DNA of 64,000 nucleotides from an uncultured Methanoregula sp. (GCF_963662735.1 NZ_OY759744.1:620001-684000), one strand, 5' to 3'; shown: positions 26,164-36,023, numbered from the stretch's first letter. The notes: generated from the letters alone by a model not told the origin. Program-made: numbers and translations.

Positions 26164-27258
26164 TCAGTGGTTTCGCTGTAACCGTATGGGATTGTCTTTC
26201 CCGATCATCTGCCGGGTCCTGCCCGTAATATACAGGGGTGCCTTCCTGAGATCCGCAACAGTTGCCGAGCCGGTCAGGAACATCGTGGTGACGAGTTCCG
26301 TCTGGATCGTCCCGACAGCGCGGGAGAGCGCTTCATCGTTCTCCATAGCGGGCTTGAGGAGGGGAAGTGCCATACCGCAGAGTTCTGCACCGAGTGACAA
26401 ACCCTTGGCAATGTCCCCGCCGCTCCGGATGCCGCCCGAGGCGATTACCGGGCCACCGGTCGGGACGACGTCTGCAAGACTGACCGCAGTCGGGATGCCC
26501 CACATCGAGAAGTCTTCTCCCAGCGTCTTGAGCCGCCGGTCGGCAGTACTGCTCTCTGCTGCCCGCACGCTCTCGACTGCTGCCCAGGACGTTCCGCCCC
26601 AGCCGCCGATATCGATGGCGCTGACACCGGCTCCCCAGCATTTCCGGGCGGTTGGTGCGGATATCCCGCAGCCGGTCTCCTTGACAATGACCGGGGTCTT
26701 GAAATCCCGGCAAAGATCTTCGAGCGCGGCAAAGCACCCGATGGCATTGTGATCGCCTTCAGGCTGGATCGCTTCCTGGAGGAAGTTGAGGTGTATCGCA
26801 AGCGCGTCCGCCCCGATCATCTCGACTGCCTTTTCAGCCCATTCGATCCCGTGGTCGCGAAGCTGCACAACCCCGAGATTGCCGACAATGAACGCATGGG
26901 GTGCCTCGTCCCGGACAACCGAGAACGTATCGGCAAGGCCAGGGTTCTCAAGAGCTGCCCGCTGCGAACCGACACCGATGCCGATGCCGAAGCGTTCCGC
27001 TGCCCGTGCAAGCCGTGCGTTCACGTCTTTTGTAGCCGGGTGGCCGCCGGTCATTGCTGAAATGAAGAGGGGTGACCGGAACGAGTGGTTCAGGAACCGG
27101 ACCGAGGTATCGATGGCGCCCATATCGCATTCCGGTAAGGCGTTATGCACGAACCGTATATCGGAAAACCCGGTTTCCCCGCTCTCAACTGCCTCTTCTG
27201 CGCAGATGCGCAGGTGGTCGAGTTTGCGCGAAGACGTAAACCGTTTCTTGTCACTCAT
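26164..27258 (-). CDS. fni: type 2 isopentenyl-diphosphate delta-isomerase (FMN-dependent)
   Basis: About 364 residues. Family signatures: FISAMTGGHP, GIGVGSQRAAL, the HLNFLQEAIQPEGD active-site stretch, VIVKETGCGIS, DIGGWGGTSW, and the phosphate-binding IASGGIRSGGDIAKG. It interconverts IPP and DMAPP using reduced FMN and NADPH. I chose the ATG at 27258 because the GAGGTGA ribosome-binding site is about seven bases upstream; the ATG at 27264 overlaps the ipk stop as ATGA but is only one base from that site. Product feeds idsA. Confidence 0.93.
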   Translation of the reverse strand: MSDKKRFTSSRKLDHLRICAEEAVESGETGFSDIRFVHNALPECDMGAIDTSVRFLNHSFRSPLFISAMTGGHPATKDVNARLARAAERFGIGIGVGSQRAALENPGLADTFSVVRDEAPHAFIVGNLGVVQLRDHGIEWAEKAVEMIGADALAIHLNFLQEAIQPEGDHNAIGCFAALEDLCRDFKTPVIVKETGCGISAPTARKCWGAGVSAIDIGGWGGTSWAAVESVRAAESSTADRRLKTLGEDFSMWGIPTAVSLADVVPTGGPVIASGGIRSGGDIAKGLSLGAELCGMALPLLKPAMENDEALSRAVGTIQTELVTTMFLTGSATVADLRKAPLYITGRTRQMIGKDNPIRLQRNH

Positions 27259-27260
27259 GC

Positions 27261-28016
27261 TCATTCACCTCGTACAAGGGTCCCGCCATGGTCGTTCCCG
27301 TTCAGGAAATCCACTACCCGCGAGACCGCGAATATATCTGACCCGATCCCTGCATCCGCAAGTTCGAGCAGCTCGTTTAATTTTCCGCTCATTCCACCGG
27401 TGACATCGGTATGTTTCGAGTTGCCAATATGGAGGTTAAGCGTAGTACCCCGTGTGATTTTCGGTACTACCCGGTCTCCATCCAGCACTCCCGGTACATC
27501 GGTGGCGAGCCCTACGCAGGTTATGTGCAGGGCGAGCGCCAGGTAACGCACGAGCTGGTCGCCCGAGACAATGCAGGCTCCCCGGGTAATGTCCATCACC
27601 ACGTCGCCGTGGATCACAGGAACCATCCCGAGTGCGAGCATCTTCTCAAGGTGGCGGTGCTCGAAGGACACGAGCCTGCCATTGTCAGCCACAGCCGTGT
27701 GGAACGGGTGAACACCAACCGCAGCTACGCCCTTGTCCCGGAGCGCCCGGACAACTTCATCGTTGAGGCTGCTGACCACGCGGTGGGTCACCCAGATCCC
27801 TTCGGTATGCCCCTCTGATGCGCCTTTATCGAGATGGTAGCGTTTTGCTTCGGGATGGCCGCAGGAACCGGCACCGTGGACGATCACGATGCCGCCGTGC
27901 CGGGATTTTGCAATCGCTGCTGCTATCGTGGCAAGACGTTCGTGGTTCACGGCACAGTCGGCACTCTTGTCAGTGATGACACTCCCGCCGAGCTTGAGAA
28001 TCATGCGTTCAGACAT
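27261..28016 (-). CDS. ipk: isopentenyl phosphate kinase
   Basis: 251 residues from the ATG at 28016, which has AAGGAG five bases upstream. An amino-acid-kinase fold is visible: ILKLGGSVITDK at the start, VHGAGSCGHPEA with the histidine and glycines used to bind phosphate, HGDVVMD and SGDQLVRYLAL. The GHP histidine is diagnostic of IPK over glutamate kinases. It phosphorylates isopentenyl phosphate to IPP, the last step of the archaeal modified mevalonate route. Overlaps mvk by 8 bases and fni closely, so all three are co-translated. Confidence 0.93.
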   Translation of the reverse strand: MSERMILKLGGSVITDKSADCAVNHERLATIAAAIAKSRHGGIVIVHGAGSCGHPEAKRYHLDKGASEGHTEGIWVTHRVVSSLNDEVVRALRDKGVAAVGVHPFHTAVADNGRLVSFEHRHLEKMLALGMVPVIHGDVVMDITRGACIVSGDQLVRYLALALHITCVGLATDVPGVLDGDRVVPKITRGTTLNLHIGNSKHTDVTGGMSGKLNELLELADAGIGSDIFAVSRVVDFLNGNDHGGTLVRGE

Positions 28017-28878
28017 TTTTCTCCTTCCGGACACCCTCGGTATCGATACTGGTGACTATTGCCCGGGCTTCGTTGGCCTCTATGGATGCGGCAATCCGGT
28101 GCTTGAGCTGCTTGGGGCAGAGGGCAACCATGCATCCCCCACCCCCGGCTCCCGTAATCTTTGCGCCGAACGCTCCCGCGGACCGGGCTGCAAGAACGAG
28201 CCGGGAGAGCTGGGGGTGGCCTACACCCAGGACTTCCAGGAGGGCATGGTTCATGTTCATGTACCGCCCCAGTTCCCGGGGGTTGCCCAGGTGGTGGATG
28301 GCGCTCATGCTCACCCCTTCGATGGCATCCAGGACCGGGTTCACGATATCGGGATGCTTGGTCCTGAGTTCCGAGACCTGCTCAACCATTTTCGCTGTAC
28401 TGTGGGAGACAAGCGAGTCCCCGATTACGAGATGCATGTTCTGGGGTGGGAGCCGGCGCCGCGACCCGCCGCTGATGAGGACAATGCCGCCATACGTTGA
28501 TACGGTAGTATCGGTCGGGCTCGCCCGCCCTTTCTGCACGGTCTTCTCAATCTCAAATGCCATGTTCGCGATCTCTTCCCGGGTCTTGTGGAGCGAGAAC
28601 TCGTCGTTGATAGCCGAGAGCGTGGCAACCGTCACCGCTGCTGACGAGCCAAGCCCGGACGAACTGGGGATCTGCGAGTTGATGTACACGCTTCCCGCAA
28701 CGCCCATAGATTCGAAACACCCGTCGATATACGGGGATTTGGCCCGCTGGGGACGCCGGGTGTTCCGGACGGTTACAAATACCCGGGGTTTTATAGCCAT
28801 CGCTATGCCGGGCTTTCCGTATACTACTGCATGCTCGCCGAACAAAAATACCTTGCCCGGCGCACTCCACGTTGCCAA
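28009..28878 (-). CDS. mvk: mevalonate kinase
   Basis: 289 residues, a GHMP kinase. Seen: SAPGKVFLFGEHAVVYGKP at the N-terminus, the ATP-binding PSSSGLGSSAAVTVA, and GAKITGAGGGGCMVAL near the C-terminus. It makes mevalonate 5-phosphate. With the modified archaeal route this product is dehydrated and decarboxylated before IPK acts; the dehydratase and decarboxylase genes are not in this window. Begins 1 base after the MEMO1 stop. Confidence 0.94.
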   Translation of the reverse strand: MATWSAPGKVFLFGEHAVVYGKPGIAMAIKPRVFVTVRNTRRPQRAKSPYIDGCFESMGVAGSVYINSQIPSSSGLGSSAAVTVATLSAINDEFSLHKTREEIANMAFEIEKTVQKGRASPTDTTVSTYGGIVLISGGSRRRLPPQNMHLVIGDSLVSHSTAKMVEQVSELRTKHPDIVNPVLDAIEGVSMSAIHHLGNPRELGRYMNMNHALLEVLGVGHPQLSRLVLAARSAGAFGAKITGAGGGGCMVALCPKQLKHRIAASIEANEARAIVTSIDTEGVRKEKNV

Positions 28879-28879
28879 C

Positions 28880-29668
28880 CTACATCACCGCAATGGCCGC
28901 GTACCCCACGACTTCCCGGGTATCCCCGGTTACATCCCCGCTGGTAGCATACCGGATGAGCCGTGCCGTTGTTGCACCGAGATGGCTGCAGGCAGAAACC
29001 ATCGCCGTGATCGGGCCATACCCGCAGGCAGTAACCCCGCGCTCCTCGATTCTCCGGTAAAATTCCCGGGTATCGAGCGTTTTCAAGGGTTCAATGGCGT
29101 ACTGATCATCCGTCTTTGCCTTCAGGTCCGGAACATAATGCGAGAAGTCGCTGGATGCCACGATCCTGACATCCCGTTTTGTTCCCCGTATCGCTGCAAC
29201 GATCTTCTCTCCAAGCCGTATCGCGCTGGAATAGTCCTGCTGCCCCATCATGACGGGAGCAATGCGGGCCCGGGGGAAACGGTACTTGATAAACGGCACC
29301 TGTACCTCGATGGAGTGCTCGTCACGCTGGGAAAATTCATCGGTCTCGATATCGAGAGCCCGGACAAAATCCCCGTCCGTGTCAACCACGCCAAGAGGGG
29401 TTTCCCACGGGATTTCCGAGACGCAGCTTAAGTATCCCCTGTGGGATGGCCCGATTATCACAAACGTACCGGAAAAACCCGGGTCAACAGAACCAAACGC
29501 GTGGGCTGCAACCTGACCAGAATAGACATACCCTGCATGGGGTGATACGATGCCGACCGGATTACCTTCCGGTCGGGTGCCACGGAAAAACGTCTCGAGC
29601 AGCTGCTCAAGGTGCGACGGATCCCGCGGATAAAACATGCCGGCCACTGCGCATGTACGCATTTTCAT
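28880..29668 (-). CDS. MEMO1-family protein (AmmeMemoRadiSam system B-type)
   Basis: 262 residues. The MEMO family fold is recognisable by FYPRDPSHLE at the start, VSPHAGYVYSG, VIIGPSHRGY, SIEVQVPF, IVASSDFSHY and ITAMVSACSHLGA. Histidines in HAGY, SHRG and SDFSHY would form the putative metal site shared with extradiol dioxygenase relatives. The biochemical role in archaea is not established. It lies first in the mvk-ipk-fni-rnj-idsA-gltX cluster and about 65 bases downstream of rps2, a placement conserved in Methanomicrobia as far as I recall. Confidence 0.88.
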   Translation of the reverse strand: MKMRTCAVAGMFYPRDPSHLEQLLETFFRGTRPEGNPVGIVSPHAGYVYSGQVAAHAFGSVDPGFSGTFVIIGPSHRGYLSCVSEIPWETPLGVVDTDGDFVRALDIETDEFSQRDEHSIEVQVPFIKYRFPRARIAPVMMGQQDYSSAIRLGEKIVAAIRGTKRDVRIVASSDFSHYVPDLKAKTDDQYAIEPLKTLDTREFYRRIEERGVTACGYGPITAMVSACSHLGATTARLIRYATSGDVTGDTREVVGYAAIAVM

Positions 29669-29732
29669 CGGATCAACCCTCTGGTCGTCCTATTATATCT
29701 AACGATCGGTCACCAAAAAGGAGAGACAGAAT

Positions 29733-30344
29733 TTAGAATTCGGTCTCGAAGTCCTCGTGAGTGAGTGCCGTTGAGATTCCGCGGAGCCGGAGCATCTCGC
29801 GCGTTAAGAGGAAGTAGATCATGGAAAGAGCCTTGCGCCCCTTGTTGTTGGTCGGGATGACCAGATCGACGAACTTGGTCATGTTGTTGGTGTCGCAGAG
29901 CGCAACTACCGGGATGCCGCACTGGACGGCCTCGTTGATGACCTGGGCGTCGCCGATCGGGTCAGTGACAACGATTACCTGGGGCTCGATATATCCTTCC
30001 AGGACGGGGTTGGTCAGGAGACCGGGGATGAACCGGCCGGTTGCTGACATTGCACCGATAGTGTCGGCAAACTTCTTGGCCGGGTACTGGCCGTACTGGC
30101 GGGAGGTGACAACGAGAACGTTGGGTGCCTCGAACTGGTTTAAGAATTTTGCAACAGTCTTGATCCGGGCGTCGGTCTCACGGATATCGAGAATGTACAG
30201 CCCATCGCCGCGGACGCGGTAGATGAACTTCTTCATATCCTCGCTTTTCTGCTGGGTACCGATGTGGACACCGGCTGCAAGGTATTCCTCGACGGGGATG
30301 AGCGGCTCTTTTAATTCAATTTCCATTTCATTTGCTGCGGTCAT
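29733..30344 (-). CDS. rps2: 30S ribosomal protein S2
   Basis: 203 residues from the ATG at 30344; longer starts would run into enolase. Family features: [13 protein letters not shown] at the N-terminus, [38 protein letters not shown], and VVALCDTNN. The ATG overlaps the enolase stop (ATGA) and has GAGG upstream inside the enolase gene, so translation is coupled. The acidic C-terminus is short, as in archaeal S2. Confidence 0.97.
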   Translation of the reverse strand: MTAANEMEIELKEPLIPVEEYLAAGVHIGTQQKSEDMKKFIYRVRGDGLYILDIRETDARIKTVAKFLNQFEAPNVLVVTSRQYGQYPAKKFADTIGAMSATGRFIPGLLTNPVLEGYIEPQVIVVTDPIGDAQVINEAVQCGIPVVALCDTNNMTKFVDLVIPTNNKGRKALSMIYFLLTREMLRLRGISTALTHEDFETEF

Positions 30345-31528
30345 ATCTGTTCCTCTATACGTATGAGTTCGTTCAGTTTTGCAATGCGTTCTCCGCCCAC
30401 GATACCGCATTTCAGGAAAACACATGAGAATGCGGTAGCAAGGTGAGCAATCGTTGTATCGGTAGTTTCGCCGGACCGGTGGCTCATCACCGTGTCCATG
30501 CCATGGGTGTGGGCAAGCCGGACCGCTTCGAACGTATCAGTGAGCGTTCCGACCTGGTTTGGCTTGATCAGCACGCAGTTGGCTGCGTCCTTCTCGATGC
30601 CCTGCATAATGCGGTCGACCTGGGTCACGAAGATATCGTCCCCGCAGATCAGGCAGCGGTTACCGACCTGGCTGTTGAGTTCGGCAAAGGCATCGAAATC
30701 GTCCTCATGGAGGGGATCTTCGACATAGACGAGGTTGTACTTATCGACAAGTTCCGCAATATAGGCGATCTGGTCTTCCGTTGATCGCACCGTCTTGCGG
30801 TACTTGTAGGCGCTCCCGTCCCACATCTGGCTTGCTGCAACGTCAAGCCCCATGTCAACCTCTACATTTAATTCATCGGCGACAAGTCCGGTCGCCTCGG
30901 CAATGAGCTCAAATGCGAGGGCATCGTCAATCTGCGGTGCCCACGCACCCTCATCACCCTTGCCGCAGGATTTCCCGTGTTTCTTTAAGAGGTCCCTGAC
31001 ATGATGGTGAACAGCAGCATTTGCAAATACCGCTTCTTCGGTATCCGCTGCGCCGCCCGGCACCACGAGGAACTCCTGGATCTCGGTAGCGTTCGCCGCA
31101 TGGGCGCCGCCGCCGATCACATTCCCGAGCGGGAGCGGGAGCTCCTTTGCAAATGCCCCGCCAAGGTAGCGGAAGAGCGGCATGCCCATGGACGAGGCTG
31201 CTGCCTTTGCGTTTGCAAGCGAGAGCGCAACAGCGATGTTGGCCCCGATCTCCGCAAAATTGGCAGTTCCGTCGATGTCCCGGAGCTGCTCGTCGAACCC
31301 TTCCTGGTCCGTTGCATCCATCCCGATAAGGGCGGGGATGACACTCGAAAAGGCGTTCTCGATAGCCTCGCGGGGCGGCCGGACCTTCGCCTCAAGGGAC
31401 CCGGTGCTGGCGCCGCTCGGGGCGGCCGACCTGCCAAAACCACTCGTGGTAAACACGTCGGCTTCGACAGTCGGGTTGCCCCTGCTGTCCAGAATAGTCC
31501 GGAGTTCGATAACCTCAATGGTCGTCAT
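30341..31528 (-). CDS. eno: enolase (phosphopyruvate hydratase)
   Basis: 395 residues. Seen: [25 protein letters not shown] (the mobile active-site loop), [37 protein letters not shown] with the catalytic lysine, and [15 protein letters not shown]. It interconverts 2-phosphoglycerate and PEP in gluconeogenesis and glycolysis; the matching phosphoglycerate mutase (apgM) is at 54308. Its location between rpoK and rps2 in a ribosomal operon is a well-known archaeal arrangement and ties its expression to translation genes. Confidence 0.97.
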   Translation of the reverse strand: MTTIEVIELRTILDSRGNPTVEADVFTTSGFGRSAAPSGASTGSLEAKVRPPREAIENAFSSVIPALIGMDATDQEGFDEQLRDIDGTANFAEIGANIAVALSLANAKAAASSMGMPLFRYLGGAFAKELPLPLGNVIGGGAHAANATEIQEFLVVPGGAADTEEAVFANAAVHHHVRDLLKKHGKSCGKGDEGAWAPQIDDALAFELIAEATGLVADELNVEVDMGLDVAASQMWDGSAYKYRKTVRSTEDQIAYIAELVDKYNLVYVEDPLHEDDFDAFAELNSQVGNRCLICGDDIFVTQVDRIMQGIEKDAANCVLIKPNQVGTLTDTFEAVRLAHTHGMDTVMSHRSGETTDTTIAHLATAFSCVFLKCGIVGGERIAKLNELIRIEEQI

Positions 31529-31537
31529 TCGCTTGCT

Positions 31538-31711
31538 TCACTTCCTCTTTACGGTAATGGGGATGGTGTTGTTGTTGAATTCCTCGATCGCAATTTCCAG
31601 CGGATCGATCCGTGTCGTAGTGATAAGTAACGGAGCACCCATTGATATCTGCAGAGCCCTTGCTCCAATGATCCTTGCCCGTTCATACCGGGTATATGTC
31701 TGCGTCTGCAT
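31538..31711 (-). CDS. rpoK: DNA-directed RNA polymerase subunit K (RpoK/Rpb6)
   Basis: 57 residues. The protein reads [15 protein letters not shown], then MGAPLLI, then [10 protein letters not shown] and a PITVKRK tail, which is the conserved core of archaeal RpoK/eukaryotic Rpb6. It contacts the clamp of RNA polymerase and aids assembly. It lies between tRNA-Pro and enolase with 9 bases before the enolase start. Confidence 0.95.
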   Translation of the reverse strand: MQTQTYTRYERARIIGARALQISMGAPLLITTTRIDPLEIAIEEFNNNTIPITVKRK

Positions 31712-31747
31712 TTTTCATCCTCAAAATGTGTTCATAATCGGTTGAAT

Positions 31748-31821
31748 GGGGTCGCTGAGATTCGAACTCAGGTCACTGCGTCCCGAACGCAATAGGATGG
31801 TCCAGGCTACCCTACGACCCC
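31748..31821 (-). tRNA. tRNA-Pro(CGG)
   Basis: The minus strand folds as a standard cloverleaf: acceptor GGGGTCG pairs with CGACCCC, the anticodon loop is TTCGGGA on a TGCG/CGCA stem (anticodon CGG), and the T arm is TGAG-TTCGAAT-CTCA. The 74-base gene encodes no CCA and shows no intron. It is embedded between rpoN and rpoK, so it is probably processed from the long operon transcript or has its own promoter. Confidence 0.95.
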
Positions 31822-31843
31822 TCGCTCATACTGTCAGTCTTGG

Positions 31844-32032
31844 TTACTGGTACGGGTTGAGCTCATCAATGATCTCTTTGTGTGTCAGGAGCATACGCCT
31901 GCAGCAGTACCGGGAAATATTAAGATCGTCGAGGATCTTTTTGGGATCCTCGCCTTTCTCCCGCCTCTGCTTGAACTCTTCCCATGCTGTGGAGATCGGT
32001 TTTCCACAGGTGAAACATCGAACGGGTATCAA
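31844..32032 (-). CDS. rpoN: DNA-directed RNA polymerase subunit N (RpoN/Rpb10)
   Basis: 62 residues, the exact usual size. The zinc site is the atypical CX2C...[15 protein letters not shown] at the start and SRYCCRRM near the middle, then [12 protein letters not shown]. It binds zinc and links RpoD/L in the polymerase assembly platform. Follows rps9 closely. Confidence 0.97.
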   Translation of the reverse strand: MIPVRCFTCGKPISTAWEEFKQRREKGEDPKKILDDLNISRYCCRRMLLTHKEIIDELNPYQ

Positions 32033-32061
32033 GATTTTAACCTCTCACAATATCTTTCGGT

Positions 32062-32463
32062 TTAACGATAAGACTTTTGGAACTTGGCGCGGGCACCAGA
32101 GCCGTGCGGTTTCTTGGCTTCTTTCTGCCGTGAGTCGTTGACGAGCAGCGTCCGGTCATAGGCCAGATAGATATCCTTCATCTGGGGATCGTTGTGCCAC
32201 TTGACAATGCCGCGGGCGAGCGCGGTCCGGACTGCCTCTGCCTGTCCCATGACACCGCCACCGGCAACATCGATAATGACATCGATGCCGTTGATTGCGT
32301 TGGGGACAAGGAGGAGCGGTTCGGAGATCTTCATCCGGGTGGTGTCGGAACCATAGGTTTCGAGGGGGACCGAGTTGACCCGGATCACGCCTTTGCCTGC
32401 CTTGAGGGTTGCACGCGCGATTGCCGTCTTGCGTTTTCCGCTTGTGTTAATGATTTTTACCAT
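32062..32463 (-). CDS. rps9: 30S ribosomal protein S9
   Basis: 133 residues from the ATG at 32463, preceded by GAGGTGTCACC; an in-frame extension to 32520 would overlap rpl13. The N-terminal [14 protein letters not shown] and the C-terminal [10 protein letters not shown], whose basic tail reaches the P-site tRNA, are diagnostic. Ten bases separate it from rpl13. Confidence 0.97.
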   Translation of the reverse strand: MVKIINTSGKRKTAIARATLKAGKGVIRVNSVPLETYGSDTTRMKISEPLLLVPNAINGIDVIIDVAGGGVMGQAEAVRTALARGIVKWHNDPQMKDIYLAYDRTLLVNDSRQKEAKKPHGSGARAKFQKSYR

Positions 32464-32473
32464 GGTGACACCT

Positions 32474-32902
32474 CTAGAACTTTGCTCCAAGGAATGTGCA
32501 CACTGCTGCGAGCGTGACATGGTTCGGGTTGTTCAGACGGTTCATGTGTGCCTCTTCGAGCACTTCCATCTCTTTTCCCACAAACTCAACCGGGACGCCA
32601 ACATAGCACTTGATATTCTTCATTGCCTGGACGCCGCGGGGGCGCTTGTAGGGGAGCATGCCGCGGATGGTCCGCTTCATGAGATGATCCGGCCTGCGTG
32701 GGACGAATGGTCCCCAGCGGTCGCCGGATGCGCCGCGCTCCCTCTTGTGCTTGTAGTTGGCAAGCACACGTGCACGGCTGCCGGAGATGATTGCCTTCTC
32801 GGCATTGACGATGGCAATCTCTTCGCCGGCAAGGCCACGCTGTGCGACAAGGCTTGCAAGGCGCCCGAGAAGCATTCCGTCACCGTTGATTACTGTAACC
32901 AT
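32474..32902 (-). CDS. rpl13: 50S ribosomal protein L13
   Basis: 142 residues. [11 protein letters not shown] at the start, [34 protein letters not shown] in the middle; this last stretch is the L13 family signature. Between rpl18e (7-base gap) and rps9, as in most Euryarchaeota. Confidence 0.97.
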   Translation of the reverse strand: MVTVINGDGMLLGRLASLVAQRGLAGEEIAIVNAEKAIISGSRARVLANYKHKRERGASGDRWGPFVPRRPDHLMKRTIRGMLPYKRPRGVQAMKNIKCYVGVPVEFVGKEMEVLEEAHMNRLNNPNHVTLAAVCTFLGAKF

Positions 32903-32909
32903 GTCTTGT

Positions 32910-33275
32910 TCACCTCAGGATCCGGACACCGCTGCCTTTCGGGTTGTCCGCTATGAGCTGCTCGATTGTCATGCACTGCCCTTTGGCGTCCTGGATCTTG
33001 CTCGTTGCAGAGGCTGAAAAATTCAATGCTGCAACTTTTACGGACTGTTCCAGCATGCCGCTGCCCAGAACCTTTCCCGGGACAATGATCGTCTCGCCAT
33101 TCTGGGCGTACCGGTTGATCTTGGACAGGTTGACCTCGGCGTAGTTCCGGTTCGGGGTCTCGAGCCTGCTTGCAATCTCGCGCCAGATCTTAGCCTCATT
33201 CTCACGCGACTTGTTTTTCAAGAGCGAAATGAGGTTGGTAAGACGGGGGTTCGTCTTCTCCACAATTCTTGTCAT
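32910..33275 (-). CDS. rpl18e: 50S ribosomal protein L18e
   Basis: 121 residues; an archaeal/eukaryotic-only protein. [17 protein letters not shown] at the N-terminus, [20 protein letters not shown] in the middle, and KGSGVRILR at the end match the family. It overlaps the rpoD stop by 4 bases (ATGA), indicating coupled translation. Confidence 0.97.
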   Translation of the reverse strand: MTRIVEKTNPRLTNLISLLKNKSRENEAKIWREIASRLETPNRNYAEVNLSKINRYAQNGETIIVPGKVLGSGMLEQSVKVAALNFSASATSKIQDAKGQCMTIEQLIADNPKGSGVRILR

Positions 33276-34102
33276 TTCTTTTCATCCCCTGATAATTCGC
33301 CTAGCTGTTTTTCCAGCTCGTCTGTCTGCTCCTTGATATACAAGAGCGCACGGTTCATGATCTCTTTGGCCGGCAGGGATCCGTCGCTTTCGACCACGAA
33401 GATAAAGCGGTCTTTTTCAGCGCTGATCCGGATTGCCGGTTCGTCCCCGATACCGCTTGCAAGGCAGGCCCGTTCGCAGAGCTTGCACATGGAACAGTCG
33501 GGGAGTTTTCCATTTTTTATTCCGACTTTCTTGCCCTTCACTTCAAGGATGTCGCGGGGGCATTCGTCAACACAGTTTCCGCAGGCATCGCAGGCGTCGC
33601 TTATGGATACAACCGGATGGTTCTTGTATCCGCATACGAGCGTCGGCTGCCATTTTGCATGCGCTCTCCCTGTATTGAGAGTGGCGCGGGCCTCGATGAC
33701 GAGTTTCTGCCCTTTCGTGAGTTTCACGATCGGGATATTGTCGTACACCGGTGCTGCTCCTGGGTCCTGCGGGATCAGGTCGCTTGACATAACCGTCCGG
33801 GGCCCCTCGACACTGAGCGTGTAGGTAGCCGTGCAGGCTGGGCATCCCGCCCCGCCGCACGAGCATGTGGCCTGAGTTACATAGGTTGAAAGGTCGGTCG
33901 TTAAGGGAATGAGGCCGAGCCGGTGAGCCAGCATCTCGTCGAAGAGTGCGCTTGTATTGTCATAGATGCGCACATCTTCGATTGCAAGAGTTGGGACTTC
34001 ACCGATCATTGCCCGCCGGATGGCGTTGGCAAAGGCAGGGCTCGCTCCCGAGAGAGTGAATCGTGCGAGAGAGTCGTCCAGACTGGCGAATGTGATCTCC
34101 AT
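33272..34102 (-). CDS. rpoD: DNA-directed RNA polymerase subunit D with ferredoxin domain
   Basis: 276 residues from the ATG at 34102, which overlaps the rps11 stop as TGATG. The alpha-like dimerisation domain is seen in ASPAFANAIRRAMIGEVPTLAIEDV. After it comes a domain with two ferredoxin-like clusters: CDACGNCVDECPRD and CSMCKLCERAC, eight cysteines in the two motifs, enough for two 4Fe-4S clusters. The N-terminal part also contains CSCGGAGCPAC. Such clusters occur in RpoD of many anaerobic archaea and support D-L heterodimer stability; a redox-sensing role is proposed but unproven. Confidence 0.96.
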   Translation of the reverse strand: MEITFASLDDSLARFTLSGASPAFANAIRRAMIGEVPTLAIEDVRIYDNTSALFDEMLAHRLGLIPLTTDLSTYVTQATCSCGGAGCPACTATYTLSVEGPRTVMSSDLIPQDPGAAPVYDNIPIVKLTKGQKLVIEARATLNTGRAHAKWQPTLVCGYKNHPVVSISDACDACGNCVDECPRDILEVKGKKVGIKNGKLPDCSMCKLCERACLASGIGDEPAIRISAEKDRFIFVVESDGSLPAKEIMNRALLYIKEQTDELEKQLGELSGDEKK

Positions 34103-34500
34103 CACACTCTCCTTCCGCGTCTGCCGCCTTTCGGCCGGCATGAGTCGTGGGGAATTGGCGTGACATCTTCGATTCGTCCAATGCGCATGCCGGCACGGGC
34201 GAGCGCACGGATGGCTGCCTGGGCACCTGGCCCGGGACTGCGCTGCTTGCCCTGGCCGGGTGCACGTACCTTGACGTGGACGCCGACGATGCCTTTCTCA
34301 CGGGCGTTCTGGGCTACGTTGCTTGCCATCTGCATGGCTGCATAGGGTGAGCTCTCGTTCCTGTCCTGCTTGACAACCATGCCACCGCTCGACTTGGTCA
34401 CGGTCTCTGCACCGGAGAGGTCCGTGACGGTGATGATGGTGTTGTTGAAGGAGGCAAAGATGTGAGCAATACCCCATTTTTCCTTATCGTTTGCTGCCAT
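34102..34500 (-). CDS. rps11: 30S ribosomal protein S11
   Basis: 132 residues. [39 protein letters not shown], and the C-terminal [21 protein letters not shown] tail are family features. It sits between rps4 and rpoD, the standard archaeal alpha-operon order. Confidence 0.97.
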   Translation of the reverse strand: MAANDKEKWGIAHIFASFNNTIITVTDLSGAETVTKSSGGMVVKQDRNESSPYAAMQMASNVAQNAREKGIVGVHVKVRAPGQGKQRSPGPGAQAAIRALARAGMRIGRIEDVTPIPHDSCRPKGGRRGRRV

Positions 34501-34506
34501 GGTACC

Positions 34507-35109
34507 TTACCTCCCTCCGGCTCTGCCGTACCCCTGGGGGCGGGCAAATGCGGAGGTCTTTGGCGTGCTTGCAGGCTTTGCAATCCGCTCTTTCTCAGCA
34601 TGGGAGTCTGCGATGAACGGGGATTTGCCGTAGTAGGAGATCTCGGTCTCTTCCTTGCGGGTCACGCGGTAACCGGGGATGCTGGTGCGTCTGCCGGCAA
34701 TCGCGATGTGACCGTGGGTGATGAGCTGGCGGGCCTGTTTCGGCGACCGTGCGAGTCCCCTGCGGTACACAATGGTCTGAAGCCGGCGTTCGAGCTGGGC
34801 CTGGACCTTGAGCGAGAGGACATCATCGATGCCCGGGTCTGCACCAAGGAGACCGGCACGCTGCAGGTGGCTGATGAGCTCTTCCTTCTTGGCCTCGTAC
34901 TGCTCCTTGTGGGCAGGATTCGACCCGAGGGCCAGCAGGTTCCGTGCAGCCGTGCGGTACTTCCGCAGGATGCTCTGTGCCTTCCAGACTTCACGCTTGT
35001 TCCGGAGACCGTATTCGATGGCGAGACGGGTCTCGGCCTCGATACGGGTCTTCTCGAACGGGCGCTTGGGAGTCTGGTAGGACTTGTGGTTCTTGCCTGG
35101 GTATCCCAT
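34507..35109 (-). CDS. rps4: 30S ribosomal protein S4
   Basis: 200 residues, archaeal length. Starts [17 protein letters not shown], then the RNA-binding S4 domain with [17 protein letters not shown] and [12 protein letters not shown]. It lacks the bacterial zinc motif. Two-base gap after the rps13 stop. Confidence 0.97.
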   Translation of the reverse strand: MGYPGKNHKSYQTPKRPFEKTRIEAETRLAIEYGLRNKREVWKAQSILRKYRTAARNLLALGSNPAHKEQYEAKKEELISHLQRAGLLGADPGIDDVLSLKVQAQLERRLQTIVYRRGLARSPKQARQLITHGHIAIAGRRTSIPGYRVTRKEETEISYYGKSPFIADSHAEKERIAKPASTPKTSAFARPQGYGRAGGR

Positions 35110-35111
35110 GG

Positions 35112-35573
35112 TTAGCTACCTCCTGCGCTCTTCCTCTTGACACCTACAGTCGTGCCGGTTCTGCCGGTGGACTTGGTGCGCTGTCCGCGGACTTTCTGGC
35201 CGGTTTCATGCCGGATGCCCTTGTAACAGCGGATCTTTCTCATGAGGTTGACGTCTTCGTCCCGTGCAAGGGCTACATCGCCGCCAAACAGGTGCTTGGT
35301 TTCGCCGGTGTAGACGTCCTTGGGACGGTTAGCCATCCACATTGGGATCTTGGTGATATATTGTTCAACAGCGACACGGAGCCGGTTAACCGACTCTTCG
35401 TCAAGGCGACCGAGCAAGACGTACTCGTCTACGTTCGCCATGCGGGAGATAACCGTGGAGGTATGCCTGCCTACACCGGTGATGCCGGTTAAGGCAACTC
35501 TCACGGACTTGGTACCATCGAGATCGGTGGTGCCAACCCTTACGAAATACTTAATGTCTTCTTCCTGAGCCAT
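35112..35573 (-). CDS. rps13: 30S ribosomal protein S13
   Basis: 153 residues. [22 protein letters not shown] at the start, the helix-two-turn-helix LRRAVEQYI-like region ([16 protein letters not shown]) and the basic [18 protein letters not shown] tail identify S13. It is the first protein gene of the block, 34 bases after tRNA-Ser, so the tRNA and ribosomal genes probably share a promoter. Confidence 0.97.
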   Translation of the reverse strand: MAQEEDIKYFVRVGTTDLDGTKSVRVALTGITGVGRHTSTVISRMANVDEYVLLGRLDEESVNRLRVAVEQYITKIPMWMANRPKDVYTGETKHLFGGDVALARDEDVNLMRKIRCYKGIRHETGQKVRGQRTKSTGRTGTTVGVKRKSAGGS

Positions 35574-35607
35574 CCAATCCCCTCGATTGTGAGACTGTCT
35601 CTTTTAG

Positions 35608-35691
35608 CGCTGAGGGGGAGATTTGAACTCCCGAGTCCTTTCGGACACAGGTTTAGCAAACCTGCGCCATACCAGGCTTGGCTACCTCAAC
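35608..35691 (-). tRNA. tRNA-Ser(GCT)
   Basis: The minus strand gives an acceptor GTTGAGG/CCTCAGC, anticodon arm CAGGT-TTGCTAA-ACCTG (anticodon GCT), a long variable arm (GTCCGAAAGGAC hairpin) as required for serine, and a T arm GGGAG-TTCAAAT-CTCCC. 84 bases, no CCA, no intron. Confidence 0.95.
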
Positions 35692-35756
35692 AGAGGAATC
35701 TCGCATCTAACTACAGACACTCGCAGCGGAATAGTCGCTGCTCCATGAATGGTGCT

Positions 35757-35766
35757 TTATAATATG
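35757..35766 (-). promoter_or_regulatory. TATA box for tRNA-Ser and the ribosomal protein block
   Basis: The minus strand reads ATATTATAAA, with initiation expected near 35735. An inverted repeat, GCAGCG at 35723-35728 and CGCTGC at 35736-35741, lies right at the expected start site and could form a 5' hairpin or operator. Confidence 0.5.
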
Positions 35767-36023
35767 GGCATAGTTGGGTAATAAGTGTTGTGTAGGTTCG
35801 CCATGCCAGAGACACGGTTGATTCTACGAACCGTTATCAGAAAAACTTCAAGCCGGGTAAGCCCAATGTCCCACCCTATTGATTGTGCGTTTATGCTGCA
35901 CTCGCTTTTCTTAGTATCTAAGTAGGGTCGCATGCTATTTCAAAAGGATCAGGTTCGGGGTTCAGATCGTGATTGTAGATTTTCCCTGATATATCGTGCC
36001 GGTATCCTGGACCCCGGAATTGA

